A stretch of DNA of 64,000 bases. Source: an uncultured bacterium (GTDB lineage: Bacteria > Bacillota > Clostridia > Lachnospirales > Lachnospiraceae). Location of the stretch: positions 25,327-89,326 of the forward strand of contig CANPIC010000004.1 in NCBI GenBank assembly GCA_947574055.1, given 5' to 3'. The position numbers and the translations under genes were made by a program. Positions 19,256 to 25,823 of the stretch are shown here, one piece after another. Under the pieces are notes generated by a model. That model did not search any database, had not been told where the DNA came from, and worked only from the letters and a program-made list of their open reading frames with translations. The number at the start of each line of letters is the position of its first letter. Position 1 is the first letter of the stretch.

Positions 19256-20002
19256 TCAGAAAAAGCTGTTCAGCAGACTTCCCGCTGAATAAGCATTGTT
19301 GTAATTGCCATTGTGATTGTAAAGAGACCCTCTGTTTGCTTCCGACTGTGCCGCGAAATTGATCATGGAAGCCCTGGAAGACACACTGTATGCAAAGGAG
19401 GAGTTTCCGTTGAACAGTGTCTTTGCCGTAGTCATGTCGGCAGCCTTGAATGCTTCCTTATCAATGGTCAGCTTGTTATCGGAACCAATGGTGATGCCCA
19501 CATTGTTAAGCAGTTTCTCATAAGCCTTGGTGCCACTCACCATGTTATCAACCTGATTGCGCACTTTGGAGGATGCAGACTTGGAACCGGAGTCCACAAG
19601 ACTATTATAGTTGTCTGCAAACTTCTTCACGGCATTGTAGATAGCTTCGGTATCATAGCCTTTGGTTGTGATCTCTTTGCCGTCCTCGTCCTTGGTCGTG
19701 ATATCTTTCTCACGGAATACGGAATTTGTCCCCTTATTGATCAGTGCTTCCGCGGACTCTGTCAGTGCTTTCGCATCTTTCTGCGTCTTGTTCAGTTCTT
19801 TGGCTGCCTCGCTCTGCGTCTCCGTATTTTTCTTTGTACCCGTTGTATTTTTTGTTCCTTTGGTCGCTGCGGTCTGCTTTGCGTAATAAGCCTTTACTAC
19901 TTTGTAGTATGTCCCGTTTTTAATGTTCTTGTATTCAGAAAGCAATGAATAGATACCATTGCCTGACGAAGAACCATTGTTATTGAATAAAAATGAATTC
20001 AT
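19256..20002 (-). CDS. Orphan FliD-like (flagellar cap/filament-like) protein, no signal peptide
   Basis: The 248-residue protein is Asn/Ser/Thr/Lys-rich. Its middle and C terminus resemble FliD-type coiled-coil ends: AIYNAVKKFADNYNSLVDSGSK, then LLNNVGITIGSDNKLTIDKEAFKAADMTTAKTLFNG, the pattern 'short helix, GI-x-I-x-x-D-x-KL-x-ID, helix, LF-x-G' found at FliD C termini. The N terminus (NSFLFNNNGSSSGNGIYSLLSEYKNIKNGTYYK) has no signal peptide. No flagellar genes are nearby. It may be a secreted or assembly-type filament-like protein; function is unknown. It stands alone with its own terminator. Confidence 0.6.
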   Translation of the reverse strand: MNSFLFNNNGSSSGNGIYSLLSEYKNIKNGTYYKVVKAYYAKQTAATKGTKNTTGTKKNTETQSEAAKELNKTQKDAKALTESAEALINKGTNSVFREKDITTKDEDGKEITTKGYDTEAIYNAVKKFADNYNSLVDSGSKSASSKVRNQVDNMVSGTKAYEKLLNNVGITIGSDNKLTIDKEAFKAADMTTAKTLFNGNSSFAYSVSSRASMINFAAQSEANRGSLYNHNGNYNNAYSAGSLLNSFF

Positions 20003-20121
20003 ACCCTCACTCCTTTGATGATGGCGGCGTCCGTGCCTTGGATTTCCTGCCTGCTTTTTCTCTATTATATACTATATATCGGTATCATTTCAAGATACTT
20101 TACCAATATTTAGAATTTGAT

Positions 20122-21585
20122 TTACGTTTCTATCGTGATACATTCATACCGTTCACTGCAGATCACTTTTTCCATGGCTTCCACCGCAGTACAGTCCAGT
20201 GTTTCCAGTATCTGGCGAAATACGGTTACAGACTGGCCGCTGGCAAGCTGCACACCGCGGCGGTTTCTGTCGGCATGAAAGGTATCCCGCAGGCTGTTGA
20301 CATTCCAGAAAATAACATTGGGAATCTGATAGCCGGCCCTGGCAAAGCGGTCCGCCATCTTATCATAAAAGCTCCATTCCCGACTGCCGCAGTAGTCGAT
20401 TTCCATATCGGAGATGGCCACGATCGCCCGGGGCATATCCTCTCCCGGGATATGTGCCTTCTGCGCAATTTCAAGCACCAGTCCAAATGCGGCTTCCAGA
20501 TTGGTGTTCATACCCCATGGTGCAGTCATGGTATTGCGCACCTTCTGAAAGAGCGTCTCACCCCGCAGTTCGATGATGGAAGGCGCGGCACTGAATGTCA
20601 GAAACAAATTGTGATACATACCGGTATTTCTCTCGGCAAAGTAAATGGCCAGTCCCACGGACGTGGCAAGGGGCCTTCCGCCCGCACATGCCATGGAACC
20701 TGAAGTATCAGCCATGATCAGTACATTTGTATTTTCCTTCACATAACAGGGGAGTGCCTTCCACTGTGCTTCCAATGTCCTGTCTTCTTCCCCGCACCGC
20801 AGATAAGTGCCCACAATATCATAGGGATAAAGAGTACCTGCATGAATCTTCTCTTCTCCTTTTTCCACACTGTTGAGGTAACGGGTAAATCCTTTCGCAT
20901 CATGCTTCATAAAGGCATTGCGGTAAACTTTCATGGCCCTGCTTGGTACCGAAGAATAGGCGATTTCGTCCCATCTGTTTGCCGACATCAGTGCTTCCAC
21001 AATGCCGATCTGTTTTCTCATCCGGCGGACGATCCGCTTGAAATCATAGACACTGTACCCCAGTTTCCGGGCTGTCAAAATCCCCAGACGCCGTGTCTCT
21101 TTTGCGCTTGCATCCGCGGTCTTAATCCATTTCGCCAGCAGTGAAACAGCATTGCCCTGATTCAGATTCTCCAGATCCTCCTCAAACTGTGCTTTCATAG
21201 CCGCCCACATGTCATCCTCCAGCCGCGTGCCGATCAGGGTATACAGATCGTCATAACGTCCGAAAACACCGATCAGATCCAGGTTGGGCCTGATTGCCCC
21301 CGGATGATGCTCCGCCGCATACCGCAGCAGTGTACGAAACGTTTTCCGCTCTCCCAGCCCGCCTCTGATATCTCTGGCATAGAACAGAATTTTTACGGTG
21401 AAGAGTGGGTCCTGACCGTATGCCTCGGCAAATAATGTATGGATCCGATCATCATCCGCTTCTCGCAGAGAACCAATCATACTGAAAAGATCAAGACGTG
21501 CGTCTCTGGTCGTATTCAGGGCCACAGCCCCGTTTTCAGTACGGACAAATCTGCCCTCGTTTCTCATTGCATCTGCAAAACTCAT
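20122..21585 (-). CDS. DUF2828/TROVE-like RNA-binding protein with C-terminal von Willebrand A domain
   Basis: The 487-residue protein has an all-helical, HEAT-like N-terminal two thirds (for example FYARDIRGGLGERKTFRTLLRYAAE and LLAKWIKTADASAKETRRLG) and a C-terminal vWA domain with the metal-site motif DTSGSM at 293-298, then WGMNTNLEAAF and AIVAISDMEIDYC. These match DUF2828, which shares its architecture with TROVE/Ro60 proteins that bind misfolded RNAs and Y RNAs through a HEAT ring. A strong GGGGAGGGGAG site precedes the start. Directly upstream, same strand, lie three tRNA-like RNAs; I infer an RNP. Domain family fairly sure, function inferred. Confidence 0.82.
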   Translation of the reverse strand: MSFADAMRNEGRFVRTENGAVALNTTRDARLDLFSMIGSLREADDDRIHTLFAEAYGQDPLFTVKILFYARDIRGGLGERKTFRTLLRYAAEHHPGAIRPNLDLIGVFGRYDDLYTLIGTRLEDDMWAAMKAQFEEDLENLNQGNAVSLLAKWIKTADASAKETRRLGILTARKLGYSVYDFKRIVRRMRKQIGIVEALMSANRWDEIAYSSVPSRAMKVYRNAFMKHDAKGFTRYLNSVEKGEEKIHAGTLYPYDIVGTYLRCGEEDRTLEAQWKALPCYVKENTNVLIMADTSGSMACAGGRPLATSVGLAIYFAERNTGMYHNLFLTFSAAPSIIELRGETLFQKVRNTMTAPWGMNTNLEAAFGLVLEIAQKAHIPGEDMPRAIVAISDMEIDYCGSREWSFYDKMADRFARAGYQIPNVIFWNVNSLRDTFHADRNRRGVQLASGQSVTVFRQILETLDCTAVEAMEKVICSERYECITIET

Positions 21586-21680
21586 ACTCCCCTCCCCTTC
21601 TCATGACCTCCGCTGCATCCTCCCGTCTCTCGCAGGATCACCCGATACCGCATGGGCCACCTGTTTTTTCTTTTGCTCCA

Positions 21681-21773
21681 TGGCCGGCTCTCTTCCGGCC
21701 ACGCTGCGCACCCAGGGTGCGCGCTTCTTTGTTACCCTGGCACGGACTTTTTATCTGCAGGCCATTCCTGCAG
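21681..21773 (-). promoter_or_regulatory. Structured leader with three strong hairpins upstream of the DUF2828 gene
   Basis: Between the last tRNA-like RNA and the DUF2828 start are perfect hairpins with 7-bp stems: 21681-21701 (TGGCCGG/CCGGCCA), 21706-21722 (GCGCACC/GGTGCGC) and 21755-21773 (CTGCAGG/CCTGCAG). An alternative 7-bp stem, 21712-21718 with 21734-21740 (CCAGGGT/ACCCTGG), excludes the middle hairpin. None is followed by a U run on the minus strand, so they look like processing or regulatory structures, or part of the RNA component, rather than simple terminators. Confidence 0.6.
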
Positions 21774-21783
21774 GCTCCGGCCC

Positions 21784-21899
21784 TGACGATGCGAAGGACT
21801 CGAACCCCCGATCTGTACCCGGGCTCCAGCTCTGCTGTCCGTACCACCGGCATGATACGATAATTGGCAGGTACCATGTTTCCTTTACACTACATCGCC
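21784..21899 (-). ncRNA. tRNA-like RNA C (third of three tandem copies)
   Basis: Read 21899 to 21784. The acceptor stem is GGCGATG (21899-21893) with CATCGTC, plus A73 at 21784. Next come U8-A9, D arm GTGT-AAAGGAA-ACAT with the conserved GG, and T arm GGGGG-TTCGAGT-CCTTC. One extra G separates the T stem from the acceptor. Where the anticodon arm should be, GTACC pairs with GGTAC but encloses about 50 nt instead of 7; a second GGTAC offers an alternative hairpin. The loop holds GACAGCAGAG, also found in copy A. No CCA is encoded. Length 116 nt. Confidence 0.7.
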
Positions 21900-21903
21900 A
21901 TAT

Positions 21904-22018
21904 GAGTGAGGGGCGGAATCGAACCGCCGACAACGCCATTATAAGTGGTTGGATGATTGCTGCAGGAATCACGGCCATGATTCCTTTTTTTCGTGCTCTA
22001 CCCCTGAGCTACCTCACT
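21904..22018 (-). ncRNA. tRNA-like RNA B (second of three tandem copies)
   Basis: Read 22018 to 21904. The acceptor AGTGAGG/CCTCACT is perfect and extends to 10 bp with flanking bases. Next come U8-A9, a textbook D arm GCTC-AGGGGTA-GAGC and A26. The T arm is GGCGG-TTCGATT-CCGCC. The 65-nt segment between D and T arms contains a 7-bp hairpin GGAATCA/TGATTCC with loop TGGCCG, followed by TGCAGCAATC. It has no normal 5-bp/7-nt anticodon arm, although a 7-nt CTTATAA loop closed by a weak 3-bp stem is visible. Length 115 nt. Confidence 0.78.
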
Positions 22019-22020
22019 CA

Positions 22021-22138
22021 TCCGGCGGGCAGGATTCGAACCTGCAAACATGGCGGTCCTTTATGCATACTCTGCTGTCAGTTCCACAAACATGAAACAT
22101 TTGGCTACCGCTGCGTCTCCCATTTCCGCCACCACCGG
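22021..22138 (-). ncRNA. tRNA-like RNA A (first of three tandem copies, leucine-tRNA-like D arm)
   Basis: Read 22138 to 22021. The acceptor is CCGGTGG/CCGCCGG with one G-U pair and A73. U8-G9 and the D arm GCG-GAAATGGGAGA-CGC have the 3-bp form usual in tRNA-Leu. The T arm GCAGG-TTCGAAT-CCTGC is perfect. The anticodon stem GCGGT/ACCGC is intact but closes a 49-nt loop instead of 7 nt, and the variable loop is short (7 nt), unlike real tRNA-Leu. The loop contains GACAGCAGAG, shared with copy C. Only two bases separate its 3' end from copy B. It is 118 nt long. Confidence 0.78.
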
Positions 22139-22141
22139 ATC

Positions 22142-22165
22142 AGACACTTACCTGTTTCAGTGTCT
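22142..22165 (-). promoter_or_regulatory. Leader hairpin upstream of tRNA-like RNA A
   Basis: AGACACT (22165-22159 on the minus strand) pairs with AGTGTCT (22148-22142) around a 10-nt loop. It lies between the predicted transcription start and the 5' end of tRNA-like RNA A, ending three bases before it, and could guide 5' processing. Confidence 0.6.
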
Positions 22166-22173
22166 TCTTATCC

Positions 22174-22202
22174 ATTATATTCCTGTAAATAGATGAATTC
22201 AA
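22174..22202 (-). promoter_or_regulatory. SigA-type promoter of the tRNA-like array
   Basis: On the minus strand the -35 is TTGAAT (22202-22197) and the -10 is a perfect TATAAT (22179-22174), with a 17-base spacer. The start of transcription would be near 22167, about 29 bases before tRNA-like RNA A. Nothing protein-coding lies between, so the first product is the RNA array. Confidence 0.8.
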
Positions 22203-22298
22203 TAGATTTTATGCGGATATCCTCCAAAAATAATACAAATCTGCCTGTTTTTTCCACCGGCTTTACCATTATCTTGTCAAATTTGTCCACATCGCGCA

Positions 22299-22327
22299 TT
22301 GTAATCTCATCGGGGATACTTTATAAT
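22299..22327 (+). promoter_or_regulatory. SigA-type promoter of the PHP-domain gene
   Basis: TTGTAA at 22299-22304 and TATAAT at 22322-22327 are separated by 17 bases, 53 bases before the ATG at 22380. It points away from the promoter of the tRNA-like array, making a divergent pair. Confidence 0.75.
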
Positions 22328-22379
22328 ATGGGTATCCAAGCTGTCATACACAGGGAAAGGAAACTACTGAACTGATATT

Positions 22380-23192
22380 ATGAAAATTGATATGCATTGT
22401 CACACAAAAGAGGGCTCCCTGGACGGGAAAGTGCCCATAGCCCGTTATATTGCCATGTTGCAGGAAAAGGGTATTCATGGCATGCTTGTATCCGATCACA
22501 ATTCTTACAACGGATACCGCTACTGGAAGAATCACCGGGACGAAATGCCGGCCGATTTTGTCGTGCTCAAAGGCATCGAATATGATACCATCGACGCCGG
22601 CCATATCCTTGTCATTTTGCCCACCGGTGTCAAAGTGCCTCTGATTGAACTGCGCGGCATGCCTGTTAATGTCCTGATTGATATCGTACACCGCCATGGC
22701 GGTATCCTCGGACCGGCCCATCCCTGCGGAGAGCGTTTTCTGAGCCTGACCAACAACCGCCATTTCCGCAAACAGAAATCTGTTCTGGAGAAATTTGATT
22801 TTGTGGAGACGTTTAATTCCTGTGAGCCGGAGCCAAGCAATGAAGGCGCCCGTCAGCTTGCGGAAGCATACGGAAAACCCGGGTTCGGGGGCAGCGACTC
22901 CCATCGCCCCGACTGCGTGGGAACAGCCTATACCTGTTTTTCGCAGGACATCCGTTCAGAAACAGACCTCATCAACTATATCTTATCCGGCCACGATACG
23001 GCCACCGGAGGCTGCTACTATCATGGCACCACCAGGGAGAAGATCGGCCGGATGAACCAGCTGCTTGTGTTTTCCTTCTGGTTTTATAACAAAGGTTCCG
23101 AATTGCTGCGCAGGCACAAACGGACGGCTGCGCTGCGGCAGGACGACGAATCGGCGCTGCGGCAATATGAAGAAAGCCGGAACGGGATCTAA
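22380..23192 (+). CDS. PHP-domain metal-dependent phosphoesterase
   Basis: The 270-residue protein begins KIDMHCHTKEGSLDG (metal ligands His6 and His8) and continues with LVSDHNSYNGY, VLKGIEYDT, GPAHPCGERF and FGGSDSHRPDCVG, the ordered metal motifs of PHP phosphoesterases. Relatives include the TrpH/YciV RNase AM group, which trims RNA 5' ends and hydrolyses pAp, and histidinol-phosphatase-like enzymes. It is transcribed divergently from the tRNA-like/DUF2828 unit; a role in RNA metabolism is an inference from family and place. A bidirectional terminator overlaps its 3' end. Confidence 0.85.
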   Translation: MKIDMHCHTKEGSLDGKVPIARYIAMLQEKGIHGMLVSDHNSYNGYRYWKNHRDEMPADFVVLKGIEYDTIDAGHILVILPTGVKVPLIELRGMPVNVLIDIVHRHGGILGPAHPCGERFLSLTNNRHFRKQKSVLEKFDFVETFNSCEPEPSNEGARQLAEAYGKPGFGGSDSHRPDCVGTAYTCFSQDIRSETDLINYILSGHDTATGGCYYHGTTREKIGRMNQLLVFSFWFYNKGSELLRRHKRTAALRQDDESALRQYEESRNGI

Positions 23193-23209
23193 TCCCTCCG
23201 GCTTTCTTC
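23169..23209. terminator. Bidirectional terminator between convergent PHP and CmpB-like genes
   Basis: GAAGAAAGCCGG (23169-23180) pairs perfectly with CCGGCTTTCTTC (23198-23209), with an inner GGGAT/ATCCC stem. It includes the last codons of both genes, whose stop codons overlap by four bases. Confidence 0.85.
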
Positions 23210-24007
23210 TTTGTGTTCTTTTTTATGGCCGGGGATATATCCCTTGGCCGCTTCTTTTAGTTCCTCCATGGATTCCCGGAACCTGGCCGAGATCATCCCC
23301 GGATTATCCAGCAGGAGACGTCTCTTATAAAAATTCAGCGTACTGAGCTGGCGGTGCCGCTCATGCAGCGCCCGGAATTTTCCATGCAGTTCTTCTCGCT
23401 CCTCCATCAGGGCCTGATCGGCGACCGCGATCAGCACATCCAGGCGTTTCTGCATCCGCTCCATTTCTCTTTTGATCGCTTCCAGACCGCTAAGCGCTTC
23501 CCGCATATCCAGCGCTGCTTTGAAAGAAAGGGCAAAGTCCGCTGACACATACATGGTCAGCACCAATGTCATGGCAGATAATACCCCTGCCGGCAGCATT
23601 TCCACAAAGCCTTCCACAGGCTTGTGGATCACTTCCGTCATCAGGATCGTCAAAAACCCCCAGGCAATGGTGGAACTGAGACAGATCTGTCCCTGCAAAT
23701 TCATGAATTTGCCTGAATAATCCCAGTAACGCACCCGAAAAAGAGCTTCCGTCACCGTACCTGTCACATATTCCAGCAGCGTGGCTCCCACACAGCCGGC
23801 CACGTAGGTCAGAAAAATATCGTCCTGAAAAGGCGCGGATACCACCAGCATCATGATAGCTCCGCCGCCGTATATAGGCAAAAAAGGACCGCGCATAAAT
23901 CCCCGGTTTACCGCCTGCCGGGTACGCAAAGACACATAGGCAGATTCAAAACACCATCCCAGAAAAGAATACAGATAAAAGAAAAAAAGCCACTTATACA
24001 TAAACAT
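23189..24007 (-). CDS. CmpB-type (ABC-transporter type IV-like) integral membrane protein
   Basis: The 272-residue protein has four to five hydrophobic segments in its first 160 residues (WLFFFYLYSFLGWCFES, GAIMMLVVSAPF, YVAGCVGATLLEYVTG, IAWGFLTILM, AGVLSAMTLVLTMYV), with the motifs FLGWCFES, NRGFMRGPFLPIYGGGA and RYWDYSGKFMNLQGQICL that mark the CmpB family. A long charged helical tail follows. Despite the family name no transport activity is established. It starts inside the end of the YlmH-like gene (14-base overlap), suggesting co-translation. Confidence 0.82.
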   Translation of the reverse strand: MFMYKWLFFFYLYSFLGWCFESAYVSLRTRQAVNRGFMRGPFLPIYGGGAIMMLVVSAPFQDDIFLTYVAGCVGATLLEYVTGTVTEALFRVRYWDYSGKFMNLQGQICLSSTIAWGFLTILMTEVIHKPVEGFVEMLPAGVLSAMTLVLTMYVSADFALSFKAALDMREALSGLEAIKREMERMQKRLDVLIAVADQALMEEREELHGKFRALHERHRQLSTLNFYKRRLLLDNPGMISARFRESMEELKEAAKGYIPGHKKEHKEESRRD

Positions 24008-24764
24008 CTACCGCGATATTACATTTTCCCTTTCTCGTCCTGTGAGTCATACCCTGATAGACAAATTTCCCATACCCTCTCACAGAAATGATATCCCCCT
24101 CTTTTGGCGTACTGCTGCCGCTTTCCCGTATCCTCCCGTTTACAGACACTTTGCGCTCCTGCAATAATTGCCTGCCGGCTTCTCTGGACAGCCCAAAGAC
24201 CCTGGCTGCCACACTGTCCAGCCGCTCCGATGTCACCTGATATTCCCGTCGCTCACGGACAGGCTGCAGATCTCCTGTCGCACCTGCATACCTGCGGCAG
24301 GCAACACTGGTATGTCTGACCCTCGTCAGACTCTCAGCCACATAGTCTGCAATCACTTCCGTGCAAAACAGGTAAGCCGTATTTTCCCGCAGCAAAATAT
24401 CCCCCAATGTACTCCTGTCAATGCCCAGATTCATACAGGCGCCCAGAAAATCCCTGTGAGTGAGCCTGTCCGCAAACTTCTCCTGTAGTGGCCTGATCTC
24501 CAGGCAGACAATGGGAAAAGGCTCCTCATATCCCATCATCTCATCGCTGCCAAACCGCACCATCTGCCGTTCACTTCCCGCATGCCCGCCAAAGAGAGTA
24601 CAGGGCACATGACTGAGTTCCCGCTGCATGCCATAAAAAAGATCCAGCTGTGCCATATCCAGAAATCCCGTAAAGCAATAGACGCTTTGCCGGTAACTCT
24701 TTTCCGCCAGTTCAAGAAAGCGCTTCCTGCTCTGCCGTAATTCCTGATCCGTTACCATTGTCAT
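23994..24764 (-). CDS. YlmH-like S4-domain RNA-binding protein
   Basis: The 256-residue protein has the YlmH layout. A central RNA-binding-like domain reads YPGMQRELSHVP-like FYGMQRELSHVPCTLFGGH and HRDFLGACMNLGIDRSTLGDI, and the C-terminal S4 domain reads SERLDSVAARVFGLSREAGRQLLQERKVSVNGR. Bacillus YlmH binds stalled 50S subunits and acts in ribosome quality control; the same role is inferred here. In other Firmicutes it sits in the division cluster near divIVA; here it is next to G3E GTPases instead. Confidence 0.88.
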   Translation of the reverse strand: MTMVTDQELRQSRKRFLELAEKSYRQSVYCFTGFLDMAQLDLFYGMQRELSHVPCTLFGGHAGSERQMVRFGSDEMMGYEEPFPIVCLEIRPLQEKFADRLTHRDFLGACMNLGIDRSTLGDILLRENTAYLFCTEVIADYVAESLTRVRHTSVACRRYAGATGDLQPVRERREYQVTSERLDSVAARVFGLSREAGRQLLQERKVSVNGRIRESGSSTPKEGDIISVRGYGKFVYQGMTHRTRKGKCNIAVDVYV

Positions 24765-24800
24765 TTATCTTACATCCTTTGTCTTTCCTTGTCTGCCTTT

Positions 24801-25730
24801 TCAGGAAAAGTCGATGATCTCTTTTTTCGGTTTCGCACAGGGTTCTACCGACAGGGCATGCAAAACGGGGCCCTCTCCCTCATAGTCCGCCCAATACTCC
24901 CAGCTCATGGTGGCTTCCACCCTCACCCAGTCCCGCTCATGCAGTTTGTCCGCACCGTCATATTCGCAGGCAAAGCCGAGAAATGCCATATCATCCGCGC
25001 AACAGGTCATAGCCATTCTGCCCGGCACGAAATAATCGGCCGGAAATCCGCCCGGTTTTAAGACCATGGCCGTAAAAATCATCTTCTTCCCCTGATAGCG
25101 CTCCGCATGATCCAGTGCATCCAGATAAAAGATACCATATCCCAGTTCATCCAGCTCCAGTGTATCCTTTTCCAGATCATACGGCAATTCATCTTCCATC
25201 ATGGCATTGACCTCTCCGTTGGCGTCCTCAAAGATGATCTCCGCCTTCTGGTTGATGGCTTTTACATTCCGTTTGTAGCTGCTCAGATCACCGATCCCAT
25301 CGCAGCGGTTGAAAATGATCATGTCAGACTCCCGCAGCATTTCGGCCAGCAGCGATCTCATATTGGTATAATACATGGGAAAGGTGGAGGCATCTATGGT
25401 CGTGATCTGCTGCTCGATCCCCCAGTTGCGGGGCAGCTGCATCTGTTTGAAATTCCACATGCCATTGTATTCGATCACAATCCGCTCCGGTCTGTATTTT
25501 TTGTCCAGCGCACTCAGCTTCTCCACGGTAAACGCTTCTTCGCCGTCGATCCGCTCCAGTATGGTGCGGCTGCTTTTCAGCAGCGCTTCGCCAAACTCTA
25601 CCTCTCCCTCTTCACAGAGAAGCAGAAGCGTCTTTCCCCGCACCTGAAAATAAGGCTGCTCCAGTGTATAACGGATAAATTCTGACTTCCCGCTCTCCAG
25701 AAAGCCATTTATCATAAAAACAGGTTTCAT
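24801..25730 (-). CDS. G3E-family (CobW-like) GTPase, CxCC-lacking
   Basis: The 309-residue protein starts MKPVFMINGFLESGKSEFIRYTL, a P-loop of the G3E metallochaperone GTPases, and has IVIEYNGMWNF, IIFNRCDG (guanine-specificity-like NKxD replaced by NRCD) and a C-terminal domain ending MSWEYWADYEGEGPVLHALSVEP. It lacks the metal-binding CxCC of its neighbour. The start at 25730 has GGAGGGAG upstream; an open extension to 25805 has no such site. It follows the second G3E gene with 93 bases between; both may handle a metal ion, which metal is unknown. Confidence 0.8.
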   Translation of the reverse strand: MKPVFMINGFLESGKSEFIRYTLEQPYFQVRGKTLLLLCEEGEVEFGEALLKSSRTILERIDGEEAFTVEKLSALDKKYRPERIVIEYNGMWNFKQMQLPRNWGIEQQITTIDASTFPMYYTNMRSLLAEMLRESDMIIFNRCDGIGDLSSYKRNVKAINQKAEIIFEDANGEVNAMMEDELPYDLEKDTLELDELGYGIFYLDALDHAERYQGKKMIFTAMVLKPGGFPADYFVPGRMAMTCCADDMAFLGFACEYDGADKLHERDWVRVEATMSWEYWADYEGEGPVLHALSVEPCAKPKKEIIDFS

Positions 25731-25823
25731 ACCCACTCCCTCCGGCCCGGCGCCTCCTGCCGCAAAGAACTGCCATCCTGCCGGCAAACGCGGCTTCCGT
25801 GCCACACATCTGTTATGGATCTG

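Noticed and set aside
21784..22138. Three ordinary tRNA genes
   Set aside because: T loops and acceptors fit, but no copy has a 5-bp/7-nt anticodon arm in place. Inserts are about 42 nt longer than allowed, far too short for a group I intron, and copy A's leucine-like D arm lacks the long variable arm.
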